Positions 25,341-35,300 of a stretch of DNA of 64,000 nucleotides are shown piece after piece; within the stretch, counting starts at the first letter, position 1, and every line of letters begins with the position of its first letter. The notes below the pieces were generated by a model that was not told the DNA's origin, did no database searches, and saw only the letters and a list, made by a program, of their open reading frames with translations. Source of the DNA: Bradysia coprophila (lineage: Eukaryota > Arthropoda > Insecta > Diptera > Sciaridae); contig NC_050737.1 in assembly GCF_014529535.1 (NCBI RefSeq), forward strand, positions 310,001 to 374,000, given 5' to 3'. A program made the translations under genes and the position numbers.

Positions 25341-26107
25341 TAAGATGTTAAGATGAACTTTTGCCTTTATTTTAATTTTGTACTTTTATGTTTCTATCTA
25401 CCTCTATCTCTACCATAATTATCAGTAAGCTGTATTGCCGTTGATAAATAAATAAGTTAAAGATTCATAGAATATCCAACAATATTTGTTATAATTTATT
25501 GCTGAAGTTAATGGAGAAAGTCAAACAGGAAGTAAAGGCATTGAACGTCCCAATTCACTTCGATACCTGGAAAACAAGGAGATTGAATATCTCTTAAGCG
25601 TGTCGACACATCTATAGTTGTTCATTGCATTACTGTGTTTGCAATTACTGCACACACAGATCTCTCGACGTAATTGCATTTTCCGATTCATTTCTGTTCA
25701 TACATAGTTCGTTCGGTTGTTGTATTTCTTGGGAATTACAATGAAACAATTAGGTTAAGAATGCTTTGCAACTAATGATCATGAATTAATCTGCAAAACG
25801 TCCGATTCATAGGCAAATAGACAAGTCTGTGAGACGCAATTGATAGTTATGAAATGCGTAGAATATACATGTTACATTGAGTGGTAATTCGCCCACGGAA
25901 TGAATACTAATCTGCAAAAAATCATCAAAAGAAAATTTTTACCGGGAACGATCGTTCGAATAGCATTAACCATAAAAGATAATTCTGCAGTAGTGCAACG
26001 AAATGATAACTTATCACCGAAAATAGCAATTTCTTATCCGGCTGAAGCATAGCAATCCACAGTAATGGTAATTTACTTGGAATATTCAATGCAATTAGAG
26101 ACTGCAA
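25341..26107. other. Inner spacer of the palindrome
   Basis: Unique AT-rich sequence. No gene or repeat was recognised here. Confidence 0.5.
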
Positions 26108-27380
26108 TGCATAAAAATATAACATCAACCGCAAGTCGCTATTTGTCAGCTATATTTTCAATTATGACAATAACAAAAGACAAAGAAAATCAACGAAAAG
26201 TTTTGAGCTTTAAAACTACTTTTCTATTGTTTCGTTTTGCCGTTATTAAAGTCCAAATGCGCAGAAATGTAATACACCAAAAGCCAGGTGAATTCTTATT
26301 GCATTCACCGCTTTTATTTTGTCCTTATCTTTTAATATTGCAATATTGGTTACGGTAAGAAAATAATTTATTATTATTGCATTGGCGTGTATATATCGAC
26401 ATTAAACACTGTTTTTCGGAGTATTATACCAAACATTATTTCTCTCAATTATTCCATTGATATGACGTCATTATTATTTATCTAGGTAAATATGTTCTAC
26501 ATTAATATGTCGATAAGTTGATCGTTTGCGCCAATACAATAAAACATTTTACGTGTTACGGCATGTTTCATTTTCATTTACATTGCCTAATCACGTAAAG
26601 CATTGTACTTACGAGGTTCCAAGTTGTTATTTGACAAGTGGGGAATACAGCCCTCCCCTTCGGGTCGGGCTGTAACACCCCACTTATCAAATACACAACT
26701 TGGAACCTCGGAAGTAATATACTAATAAGATACCAGTGCATATACCACAAACGAATACTCTTCTGTATTATTACACGTACACTCTTTACACTCGTGTTTG
26801 TGTAATATACAGAAGAGTATTAATTCTCGGTATCTTCACCGGTACCTTAATGTACTATTATTTCTTCAAAAGTAAAGTAATAAATCCGAGCTGAAAGTCG
26901 AAAATTTATACCATTTTATTCATAGAAAAACTTAGACCAATCCATATGCATCAAGAAACAATCAAATTCGTTCGTTCCTCCGTTCGTTTGTTTCCATAGT
27001 CGGATAAACTGAGAGAAATATAGAAAACATATCGAAACACGGTAGAGTAAAATAAACTTTACTCGTCGTGATCGAAACGTTGACACTGTGATTGAGTGAG
27101 TAAAGTTTCCAACCATTTGCTCTGTGTTATTTAGAGGTGTGCTAGCCATATTTTTTGAAATCACGATCCGGCCTAGTTTGCCGAAAATATTTTTTTCGAA
27201 GTTCAAGCCGACCTAATTTTGAAAACCCATTTGTCAGAAGAAAAAACCCCGACTGGTCCTGCCCGACTTTGTCCTACAAATTTAAAATTCATAAAAATAC
27301 ATGACATAGTAAAACCAGACAGTAGCGCTTTATGTGACTAGGGACCTGAATTATCTAGTAGCTTTATTATATTTTGTGAA
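26108..27380 (-). repeat. Right arm of the 4.5-kb palindrome (1273 bp)
   Basis: Near-identical reverse complement of 22870-24142. Its outer edge lies inside a CGGCAGAGTAAA-family MITE (about 27308-27476). That MITE continues to the right of the arm but is cut off on the left side. Confidence 0.93.
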
Positions 27381-27586
27381 TAAAATCAATTGACCTTATG
27401 TCAGTATTCATTTGAGTTCATTTTCATACAGTGCATTAGGTTGACAATCGAAAAATGAACTGCTTCTGCCTGGTTTTCCTACCGTGAAAAATATCAATTT
27501 TCTGCAGCAGTAACGGGCGTTTAATTAGTTTCCTTATGTTTTTGATTATTTGATGATACGAACTTCAATTTCAGTTTACCTCTCAC

Positions 27587-27830
27587 CTCAATATCTGATG
27601 GGCTCGACAATGAAATGACTAATACGGAACCAGCCCAGAATGACAATTCGTCTCCATATTTCATATTGACTCAACAGCTCGATTAAATAAAATATTATTA
27701 GCGGCATGTCTGTGCAATGCAAGCTTTAAATAAAATGTTCAGCTCACCAGGTGAGCCTCACCTTCAAAATCTTTTTATTTTATTATTTCAGGTGCTTCAC
27801 TAACTAATTTATGTTTCTGCAAGAAAACAA
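27587..27830 (-). pseudogene. CYP4 relic: fused pieces of exon 1 and exon 2 plus upstream region
   Basis: This is a broken third member of the CYP4 cluster. An ATG at 27707 opens about a dozen codons matching the N-terminus of genes A and B (MPLIIFYLIELL). The sequence then jumps straight into exon 2 at AGTCAA, a hexamer present in both exon 1 and exon 2 of the intact genes. After it, a 7-bp duplication shifts the frame. In the restored frame the residues match exon 2 of gene A (a YGD start and a PSDIE end), and the exon-2 GT donor at 27586-27585 survives. Read from the ATG without correction, the frame reaches TGA within the exon 2 part. 27755-27830 matches the sequence upstream of gene A near 30833-30905. 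Nothing of exons 3-9 is seen; the relic ends near the palindrome and MITE border at about 27.5 kb. Confidence 0.8.
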
Positions 27831-28216
27831 TCATTCACTGAAATCGATACAATTTTAAGACAGCTTCTCACTGTGGAAATTTTTGAACAAATGTCGGAGT
27901 AGCATCTCGATTTGTACATATGAAAAAATCAACGCACCACGGACTAGCGGTTTCAGGTGTCTAGATCATTGAAACTAGCGGGCCGAAACGGTAGTCTTTA
28001 GAGAAGTTTCGATTAGGGAACGTTGGGTAGGTTCAAATATAGGACAGTTGAAGCAATGACGGCGACGAGTAAGTCGTTGTAATTATAGTATTTTATGTGA
28101 CAAGAACTGTAAAGGGCATTTTATGTTCGAGAAATGGTAAATGGTTCGAGGCGAAGCCAATTAAATGATTTTTAGACAGATTGTAATGAAAACAAAACAT
28201 GCTGAATTTAGTCAAA

Positions 28217-28222
28217 TTTATT
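28217..28222 (-). terminator. Candidate poly(A) signal of gene A
   Basis: AATAAA starts on the last base of the TAA stop codon. Gene B has the same overlap of stop codon and AATAAA, so it was probably inherited from the common ancestor of the two copies. It may or may not be the signal actually used. Confidence 0.4.
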
Positions 28223-30769
28223 TAATGCTTTCTTTGCTTAAAATGGTAATTAATTGGATTTAATGCAGTTGTGATCAATTCCCCAATTAATACCGGGTCT
28301 GACAGGCTGTCTTCTGCCAATGAAATTTCAAAATAACTCAAAACTTTTGACAATACTGCTTTTAATTCTAAAATTGCAAATTTCTGTCCTATACCTGAAA
28401 CCGAAAGAAAAACATTGGAAAAGCAGTCCGGAAATCATTTAAAAACAAAATTACAATTTCTTGGTCCAGCCGAGAAGGGTAGATATGAAAAAGTATACTT
28501 TTCGTTGATTGTATCTTCCAGAAAACGTTCCGGGCGAAATTCTTGTGGGTTCTGGAATAACTCTGGATTACGACCCAATATTACGGGAGAAAATCCTAAA
28601 TTCGTACCCTTTGGGTATATGCAATTGCCTAAAAAGAATCGCTAAGCTCGAAGTCTATCTAAGAGGTCATGCAATAATGACGTTCCCATCTTTCAATGAT
28701 TTTTTCACTTCTCCTCCTATGGTCTCTTCGGCTTAAGAGTTTCAATTGTCGCAAGACTTTTAACAATCACCTAAAGTCTTTTGACATACTATCGAAAGAA
28801 CACACTTTCGGGACACTCCGCAAACCATCATACTTATTTGAATTTCTAAGTCAATCAACAACTCTCCCGATGAATACGTTAGGCTATTCGATCTTCTTGA
28901 AAATGACGAGGTACAAGTTTTCAATGCACATAACCAAACTGTGTTGATTAATGAGGGCGTCTAGACGTCATTGTTGCATGACACATATTGAACAATTCAA
29001 AAAGTACCTATGGTCAGCTCTTCACTTAACAATCTGCCTATAAGTGGAACGGATGGATACAGTCGAAGCGTTTCTTTGATGACCAAATCTAAATACCGCA
29101 AATTATTCAAATCGTTACACGTCGCCGCTGAACGATTATCTCCTAACACGTTTCGGATTTCTTGAAAACATTTCTGTTGAATTTCAGGATACCTGGCCAG
29201 CGAGAAAAAGCAAAATAAGAGTGCTGAACTGGTTGTGTCTTGACCCTAGAAAATTTGAATTAACAAACAGCTGATTTCATTTGCACAGTCCATCAAACCT
29301 CGAACATGAAAGTGTCAACTTCTTCTCGTATGTCCAAATTGCTTAACGGTTTACCGTCGATCTCTCCTTGAAGTAGAATGTCCAAAAAAGTTTTAGTAGT
29401 TTGTGTAAATTTCTTGTCAACTGTGTCGGTGCTGCTTTGTGCCACAAACTTTTGTCGTCGTTCTTGAATAACTCTTTCCGTGAATCCATGAAGTACTTTT
29501 AAGGCATTTGTTTGTTGTTTATACATTGCAGTGAATCGAAATACTGTGTCAAAGCAAATAAGGATACTACTAATACGTTTGATGATGATGTGACAAATCC
29601 TGGAAAATAAGATGAATTTGCAGCAAAGGAAAAAGGCAGCTGAAAAATAGTTACGTGTTAACTGCTCTAACATACTCCGAATTGGCCTGCCGTTGAGAAT
29701 TCATTTCGATTCCCATTGCTGCTTCACAGATAATATCCAGCGTACATAGCTCAATCATCGGAAGCAATTCTACTTTGTCAGTGGTTTTATATTGGGATAA
29801 CATGTCGACAAAAACAGAACTGTGCCGATCGAATATTTTGACATACTCCTCCAGAGCTTTAAAGTGGAATGAAGGAGTTAAGATCTGTTCGGAGGAAAAA
29901 GGATCCACACAAATTAGATTTTTTTTTTTAAATTACGCCGCCGTCAGCGTTCTTAATACATACTTTGCGCCTTTGATGCCACTTGGAACCTATATTAGTA
30001 GCAATGAAACCTGTTAATCTAAATATGTTTAGTCTAATATTAGCTATACCTGAACTGAGCAACAACCCTTCGTTTAGCCATGGCTTCAAAAATCTGTATT
30101 TCTCGGATTTTTCAATGAATTTAGTACTTGTTAGTACAACCTGAAATATAGGAGCAGTTGTTTTGGGTAGTAAAAGTGATGATTTATGTTAGATTCTGAA
30201 ATAACCAGTGAAATGATATGGTTTTGCAGGGTGCCACCGACTGTGACCAACTCAAAATTGTCTTAAAAGATGTTCCTTAATAACGTTGGATTTATGTGGT
30301 AAACGTAAGTGCGTTTAATGGAAATGGTGCCGAAGTGAATTTATGAGTAGGGGTAGTGGGTACCAATCAAGAAATTTCATTAGCAGTGTTGTTGAGGTAA
30401 TAACGCTTAATTAATCGATTAATTTTCGAGGAGTGTCCACTCACCTCAATATCTCGTGGGTTCGACAATAAAACTAGTAATTCAGAAGCAGCCCAGATTC
30501 TTAAAACGTCTCCATATTGACTAAACATTTTTTCGAAAGCTACCCAAATTTCTGTTAATAAAATTGATAATCATAATCATCTGCCTGAAAATGTTTCGCG
30601 AAAGTGTCCACTAACCTGCTGACGATTTGTTAACAAAATGTGTGGCATTTCCAATGAATGGTAGTGGAAGTGGTCCAGGTAATTTTAAGGATAAATAGAT
30701 TTTTCGATAATTAATTTGGCTCATGTATAAAATCAACAGTCCAATTAAAATCGAAATTAGTAGCAACAT
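28222..30769 (-). CDS. Cytochrome P450, CYP4 family (gene A), 9 exons, 497 aa
   Basis: A haem-thiolate monooxygenase, expected to be anchored in the ER membrane and fed electrons by P450 reductase. Exons (minus): 30769-30616, 30551-30445, 30140-30050, 29989-29964, 29884-29655, 29599-29299, 29245-29008, 28628-28455, 28394-28222. All introns are GT-AG and the frame stays open throughout. The N-terminus is a hydrophobic anchor followed by a proline hinge ([11 protein letters not shown]). Helix C has W121-HQR-R125 in KWHQRRK, followed by ILTPSFHF, typical of CYP4. The I-helix is GQDTTSS (304-310), with catalytic Thr307. The K-helix is ETLR (361-364), followed by FRPERF (413-418). The haem loop is [10 protein letters not shown], with Cys441 as iron ligand; intron 8 splits the Cys441 codon. 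The length is normal for the family. Intron 7 carries a MITE. Gene B upstream is a tandem duplicate. The substrate is unknown. Confidence 0.95.
28666..28982. mobile_element. MITE in intron 7 of gene A, 317 bp
   Basis: Inverted ends GTCATGCAATAATGACGT (28666-28683) and ACGTCATTGTTGCATGAC (28965-28982) match at 17 of 18 positions. Intron 7 is 379 bp here but 57 bp in gene B, and the 322-bp difference is almost exactly this insert. So it arrived after the A/B duplication. The interior plus-strand ORF has no motif. Confidence 0.88.
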
Positions 30770-31107
30770 GTTTGCACTATAAAACGTAAAACTACTCTAC
30801 GAATTCAGATTCTAATAAATTCTTGTCTAGACACATCACCTTCAAAATAGACCTACTGTATTATTTCAGGTGTTTTCAGTACACTTAACTCAATTTTGTT
30901 AGCAAGAAATGGATGTATTCGATTGCTTTTTTTAAGTTCCAACCAGTTGTTACACCAGCTGTTTCGCTCTACGTGTGCTCATAGATAGGCATGTTCACTG
31001 AAAAATATCATCAATAAATAGATGATAAAATTTCCAAATAATCGATCCAATTTCAATCGAATGTTTTATCGACAAATATCAAACGATACAGTCAAAGGCA
31101 GTCAATT

Positions 31108-31299
31108 TTCAGCATAAATTAGCTTCAGCTGTGTTTCAGCTGATCCATGCAAACAATCACAACCGTTTATACGTCTTTATACGGTTTTACCACTATCATG
31201 CGCGTGCGTGTAGCAGCTTCAACCGTATGAACAAGGAAAACCAGTTTTGATTGTATGTGTGGATCAGCTGAAAAACAGCTGAAGCAAATTTATGCTGAA
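31108..31299. mobile_element. MITE, copy 2 of the 11.28-kb family
   Basis: Inverted ends TTCAGCATAAATTxGCTTCA and its complement, with CAGCTGATCCA just inside. The core shows GCGTGCGTGTA and TGTATGTGTGGATCAGCTGA, in the same order as at 11.28 kb. Confidence 0.85.
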
Positions 31300-31635
31300 T
31301 AGATTAGTTAATTATTAGTCGACATTTCCGATTATCAGTCGATATTTACCAATTACACTACATCACAATGCCTCTGTTGTCTAGTGTTATCAGTCGATAT
31401 TTACCGATTATCAGTCGATATATAATACATGCCTTCGGCGCGGGCAGCAACTCTCGCACATGGTTGAATTTCTTTACTTTCGTCCCTTGTGATCCAAATA
31501 ACTATTGGGAGGTAGGACTTCCGGAAGTTTCCATACAATGCCATATAACATCGTGTTTTGTGTGTGTGTGTCAGAAGAATTTTTTTTTAGCTAGTAATTG
31601 TGAATTATGATTGGTAAATGTTGGAAAAAGTGTTT

Positions 31636-32130
31636 TGATGGATTTGGGTTATTTTCGTCATGAGTGATGTGTTCCAAGGTTGGTTCCTAAATTTTGGGGT
31701 GAGAGATGATTCCTCTGGCACTTCCTAACTTCCATCGGATTTTTCGATGGATCTGGGTTGTTTTCTATATAAGTGAGGTGTTCCGAAGTTGGTTCCTAAA
31801 TTTTTGGATGAGAGATGATTCCTCTGGCACTTCCCAACTTCCATCGGATTTTTCAATGGATTTGGGTTAATTTCGATATAAGTGAGGTGTTCCGAGGTTG
31901 GTTCCTAAATTTTGGGATGAGATATGATTCCTCTGGCACTTCCTAACTTCCATCGGATTTTTCGATGGATCTGGGTTGTTTTCGATATAAGTGAGGTGTT
32001 CGGAGGTTGGTTCCTAAATTTTGGGATGAGAGATGATTCCTCTGGCACTTCCCAACTTCCATCGGATTTTCAATGGATTTGGATTATTTTTGATATAAGG
32101 GAGGTGTTCGGAGGTTGGTTCCTAAACTTG
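31636..32130 (+). repeat. Minisatellite, about 109-bp unit, 4.5 copies
   Basis: GTTGGTTCCTAAA recurs at 31679, 31788, 31897, 32006 and 32114. Each unit also has GATGATTCCTCTGGCACTTC and TTCCATCGGATTTT. Alternate units are more alike (CTAACTT/CGATGGATC against CCAACTT/CAATGGATT), so the array may have grown by copying unit pairs. It lies between genes A and B. Confidence 0.92.
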
Positions 32131-32391
32131 TGACGCAATTTTTTCTAAAATTTTCTTTCTTAAATTTTTTGGGTAAATTTTTTGTTGATAAAACTTTCGC
32201 CTCACAAAGCGTCACCCTCAGCGATATCAGTTATTTTGTAAGTAGAAACAGGGACTTGCGTAACACTTTCACCTTTAGGGTTTTTTGGCGGATAAGGTTG
32301 TCCATTTTACTTTGTCTTCTCAATGAAACTTTCATTTGTTTTATTATTTTTTTGAACGGGACAAACGAATTGTCGTACGAATAGCGTCGAA

Positions 32392-32397
32392 TTTATT
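32392..32397 (-). terminator. Candidate poly(A) signal of gene B
   Basis: AATAAA overlaps the last base of the TAA stop codon, exactly as in gene A. Confidence 0.4.
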
Positions 32398-35300
32398 TAA
32401 TATATTCTAGGCTTAAAGTGATAATTAATTGGGTTCTTTGTGGCTAAAATGAATTCTCCAATTAATACCGGATCTGATTTACTGTCGTCGGCCAAAGAAA
32501 TTTCAAAATGTCTCAACACTTTCGACACTACAGCTTTTATTTCCAAAACTGCATATTTCTGTCCCACACCTGAAATGAAAACAGTTATTAGGAAGTCTGG
32601 TTGGACATCATTTAAAAACAAAATTACAATTTCTTGGTCCAGCTGAAAAGGGAAGATACGAAAAAGTAAACTTTTCGGAGGTAGTATCTTCCAGAAAACG
32701 TTCCGGTCGAAACTCTAGTGGATTTTCGAATAGTTTTGGATCACGACCCAAAAGTAAAGGAGAAAATCCGATATTTGTTCCTTTGGGATATTTGTACTTG
32801 CCTAAACGAAAAATCTTCTAAATCTGAAATCTATAAAGGAAGTAAATTCAACCAGTACCTATGGTAAGCTCTTCACATAACAGCCGTCCCAATAGTGGTA
32901 AGCTAGGATACAGTCGAAGCGTCTCTTTGATGACCAAATCTAAATACCGCAAATTATTCAATTCGTTGCACGACACCTCTTTCGATCGATCATCACTCAA
33001 GATGTTTCTCATTTCTTCGAAACATTTCTGTTGTATTTCGGGATACCTGGCCAGTGAGTAGAAACAAAATGAAATTCCTGTCTTTGCCGTGTCGTGACCC
33101 TAATAAATTTTTATCAACACTGCGTATTTTCATTTGATGACATCTTCATACCTCTAACATGAATGTGTCCACTTCTTCACGAATGTCGGAATTGCTCAAC
33201 GGCTTACCGTCGATAATTCCTTCGAGAAGGATATCCAAGAAAGTTGTTGAAGTTGCCATGTCAACGGAGTTGCCGCTTTTATTTCTTAGTGCTACAAGCT
33301 TTTGGCGTCGTTCTTGAATGACTCTATCGGTGAAAGCATGAATTATTTTTAAACCGTTCGCCTGTTGTTTGTACAGTGGACTGAATCGAAAAATTGTATC
33401 CGCACATTTGAAGCCACTAATAAGGCGAGCCATCATAATTTGACTAACGCTAGAAGATAAAAGACACATCCAAAAATATAACAAAGGAAGCAGTAACAAG
33501 TTATTGAGTAGTTACGTTCTAACTGCCTTGACATACTCCGAATTGGGATGTCGTTGAGCATTCACTTCGATTCCCATCGCAGCTTCACAAACAACATCCA
33601 GAGTATAGTGTCTAGTCAATGGTGACAATTCTACTTTGTCGGTGGTCTTATATTTGGACAAAATGTCGACAAAAACGATACTGTACCGATCGAATATTTT
33701 TACATGTTCGTCTAAAGCTTTGAAGTGGAAAGATGGGGTTATGATCTGAAGAGAGGAAATAAAAGTAGCCAATACCAGGTATTTACAATAAGACCGTTGC
33801 GATTCGCACTCGAGTGCGAATAGTCAATTGTGAGACTATTCGTACACAAGTGCAAATAGTCAATTGTGGGATTATTCGCACACGAATTTTTTTTTCTCGG
33901 TTTTTTTCTGTTGTAATTGTGGTCAAATGTTAAAATGGCTTTTTAACTTTAGGGTGATGATTGAAAGCGGCACTTTGTTAATCATCCGCATTCCTAAAAA
34001 ATGTATTTTGTTTCACAAAAGCTTCATTAAGTTACATTTTGTAAAAGGTAGCATAAGTACCTTATATTCCATTTTGTAAAAGGGATAATAAGTTTCTTAT
34101 GTTGTAAAAGGAACCATAAGTTCCTTGTTTTCCATGTTGTAAATGAAAGCATAGGTGCTTTATGTTACATTATGTAAAAGGAAGCATAAGCTTCTTATGT
34201 TTCATATTCTAAATGGAAGCATAAAATACTTATTTTACGTGTTGTAAAAGGGAGATAAAGTTCCTGATGTTCTATGTTGTAAAAGGAAGCAAAAGTTCTT
34301 TACGTTCCATTTTGTAAAAGGAAGCATAAGTTCTTGATATTCCATTTTGTAAAAGGAATCATAAACGACTTATGTTCCATGGTGTTAAAGTAAGCATAAG
34401 CTCCTCATGTTGCAAAAAAAAACTAATAATGCTATTTAATAGTCGAATGTGTCCAACAATGTTGCGGTGTTTGAAATTGGATGATTTTGCAACTGACTTT
34501 CATTTGAAAAGGAATAGAATTTGGCGTTTCATTGAAGAAATTAGATCATTCAAGAGGAATTTGGTTACAATTGTGAGTACGGTGCCGCTGAGTTTTGTTT
34601 TTTTGTTGTTTTTATTTTGTTTATGGTTCGAATGTGTTGAATTTTTGAATTTTCTCGGTGTTTTTGCTGCGAATTTGTGGTGAAGTTTTCAGAGCAGCCA
34701 CTCCTATTAGTCCGATTTTCCATTTTAATGGCAACTTTTTCTAAATAAATTCGTCAACAACTTGTTCAACGTTGCGATTTTATGCTGTCTTGTGAACGAA
34801 TGTGATGGAAGCAACTGAAGATGAACAGTTCTATACGGTGCTTAAGTAGAGCGAGATGGAAAATCAACTCGGGGTCTGCCGTCATCGATAATACAAAAGA
34901 ATCTGACAGCAGACCCCGAGATGGAACAATAGTTTGTCATCTCGCCATCTCTCTCACTTAAACACTCTATACTGTTCTGTGACCACCATCACATTCGGAG
35001 GTCTAAACAGCGTCTTTGCCTCAAGTTTTTTCACTAAACGTGAACCATGGGAAAGGAAAAAGCGAAAAGCTTTGTTTGTTCTTAAAGTTTTATCTTTTGT
35101 TTAGCTTTCTTATAGGCATTTCAGCTGGGAGGTAATTTCAAGGATTCCAAACGACCTGGATAAGGACGCAACGGTTGATCTACACAGGATCTTCAACCAA
35201 CAATAAACACAAAAGCAATTTCGTGTTAATGTCTCCGTTGTTGTCCTTATTAAAGTGTGAAAAGGAGTTTTTGATGATTTACTCGTAGTTGTTCTCGTCC

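Noticed and set aside
28696..28947. Small gene within intron 7 of gene A
   Set aside because: The 83-codon plus-strand ORF lies wholly inside a MITE and has no motif.
29651..29908. Separate small protein starting MDPFSSEQ in the P450 region
   Set aside because: It is exon 5 of gene A read through from intron 4; the acceptor AG at 29886-29885 defines the real exon start.
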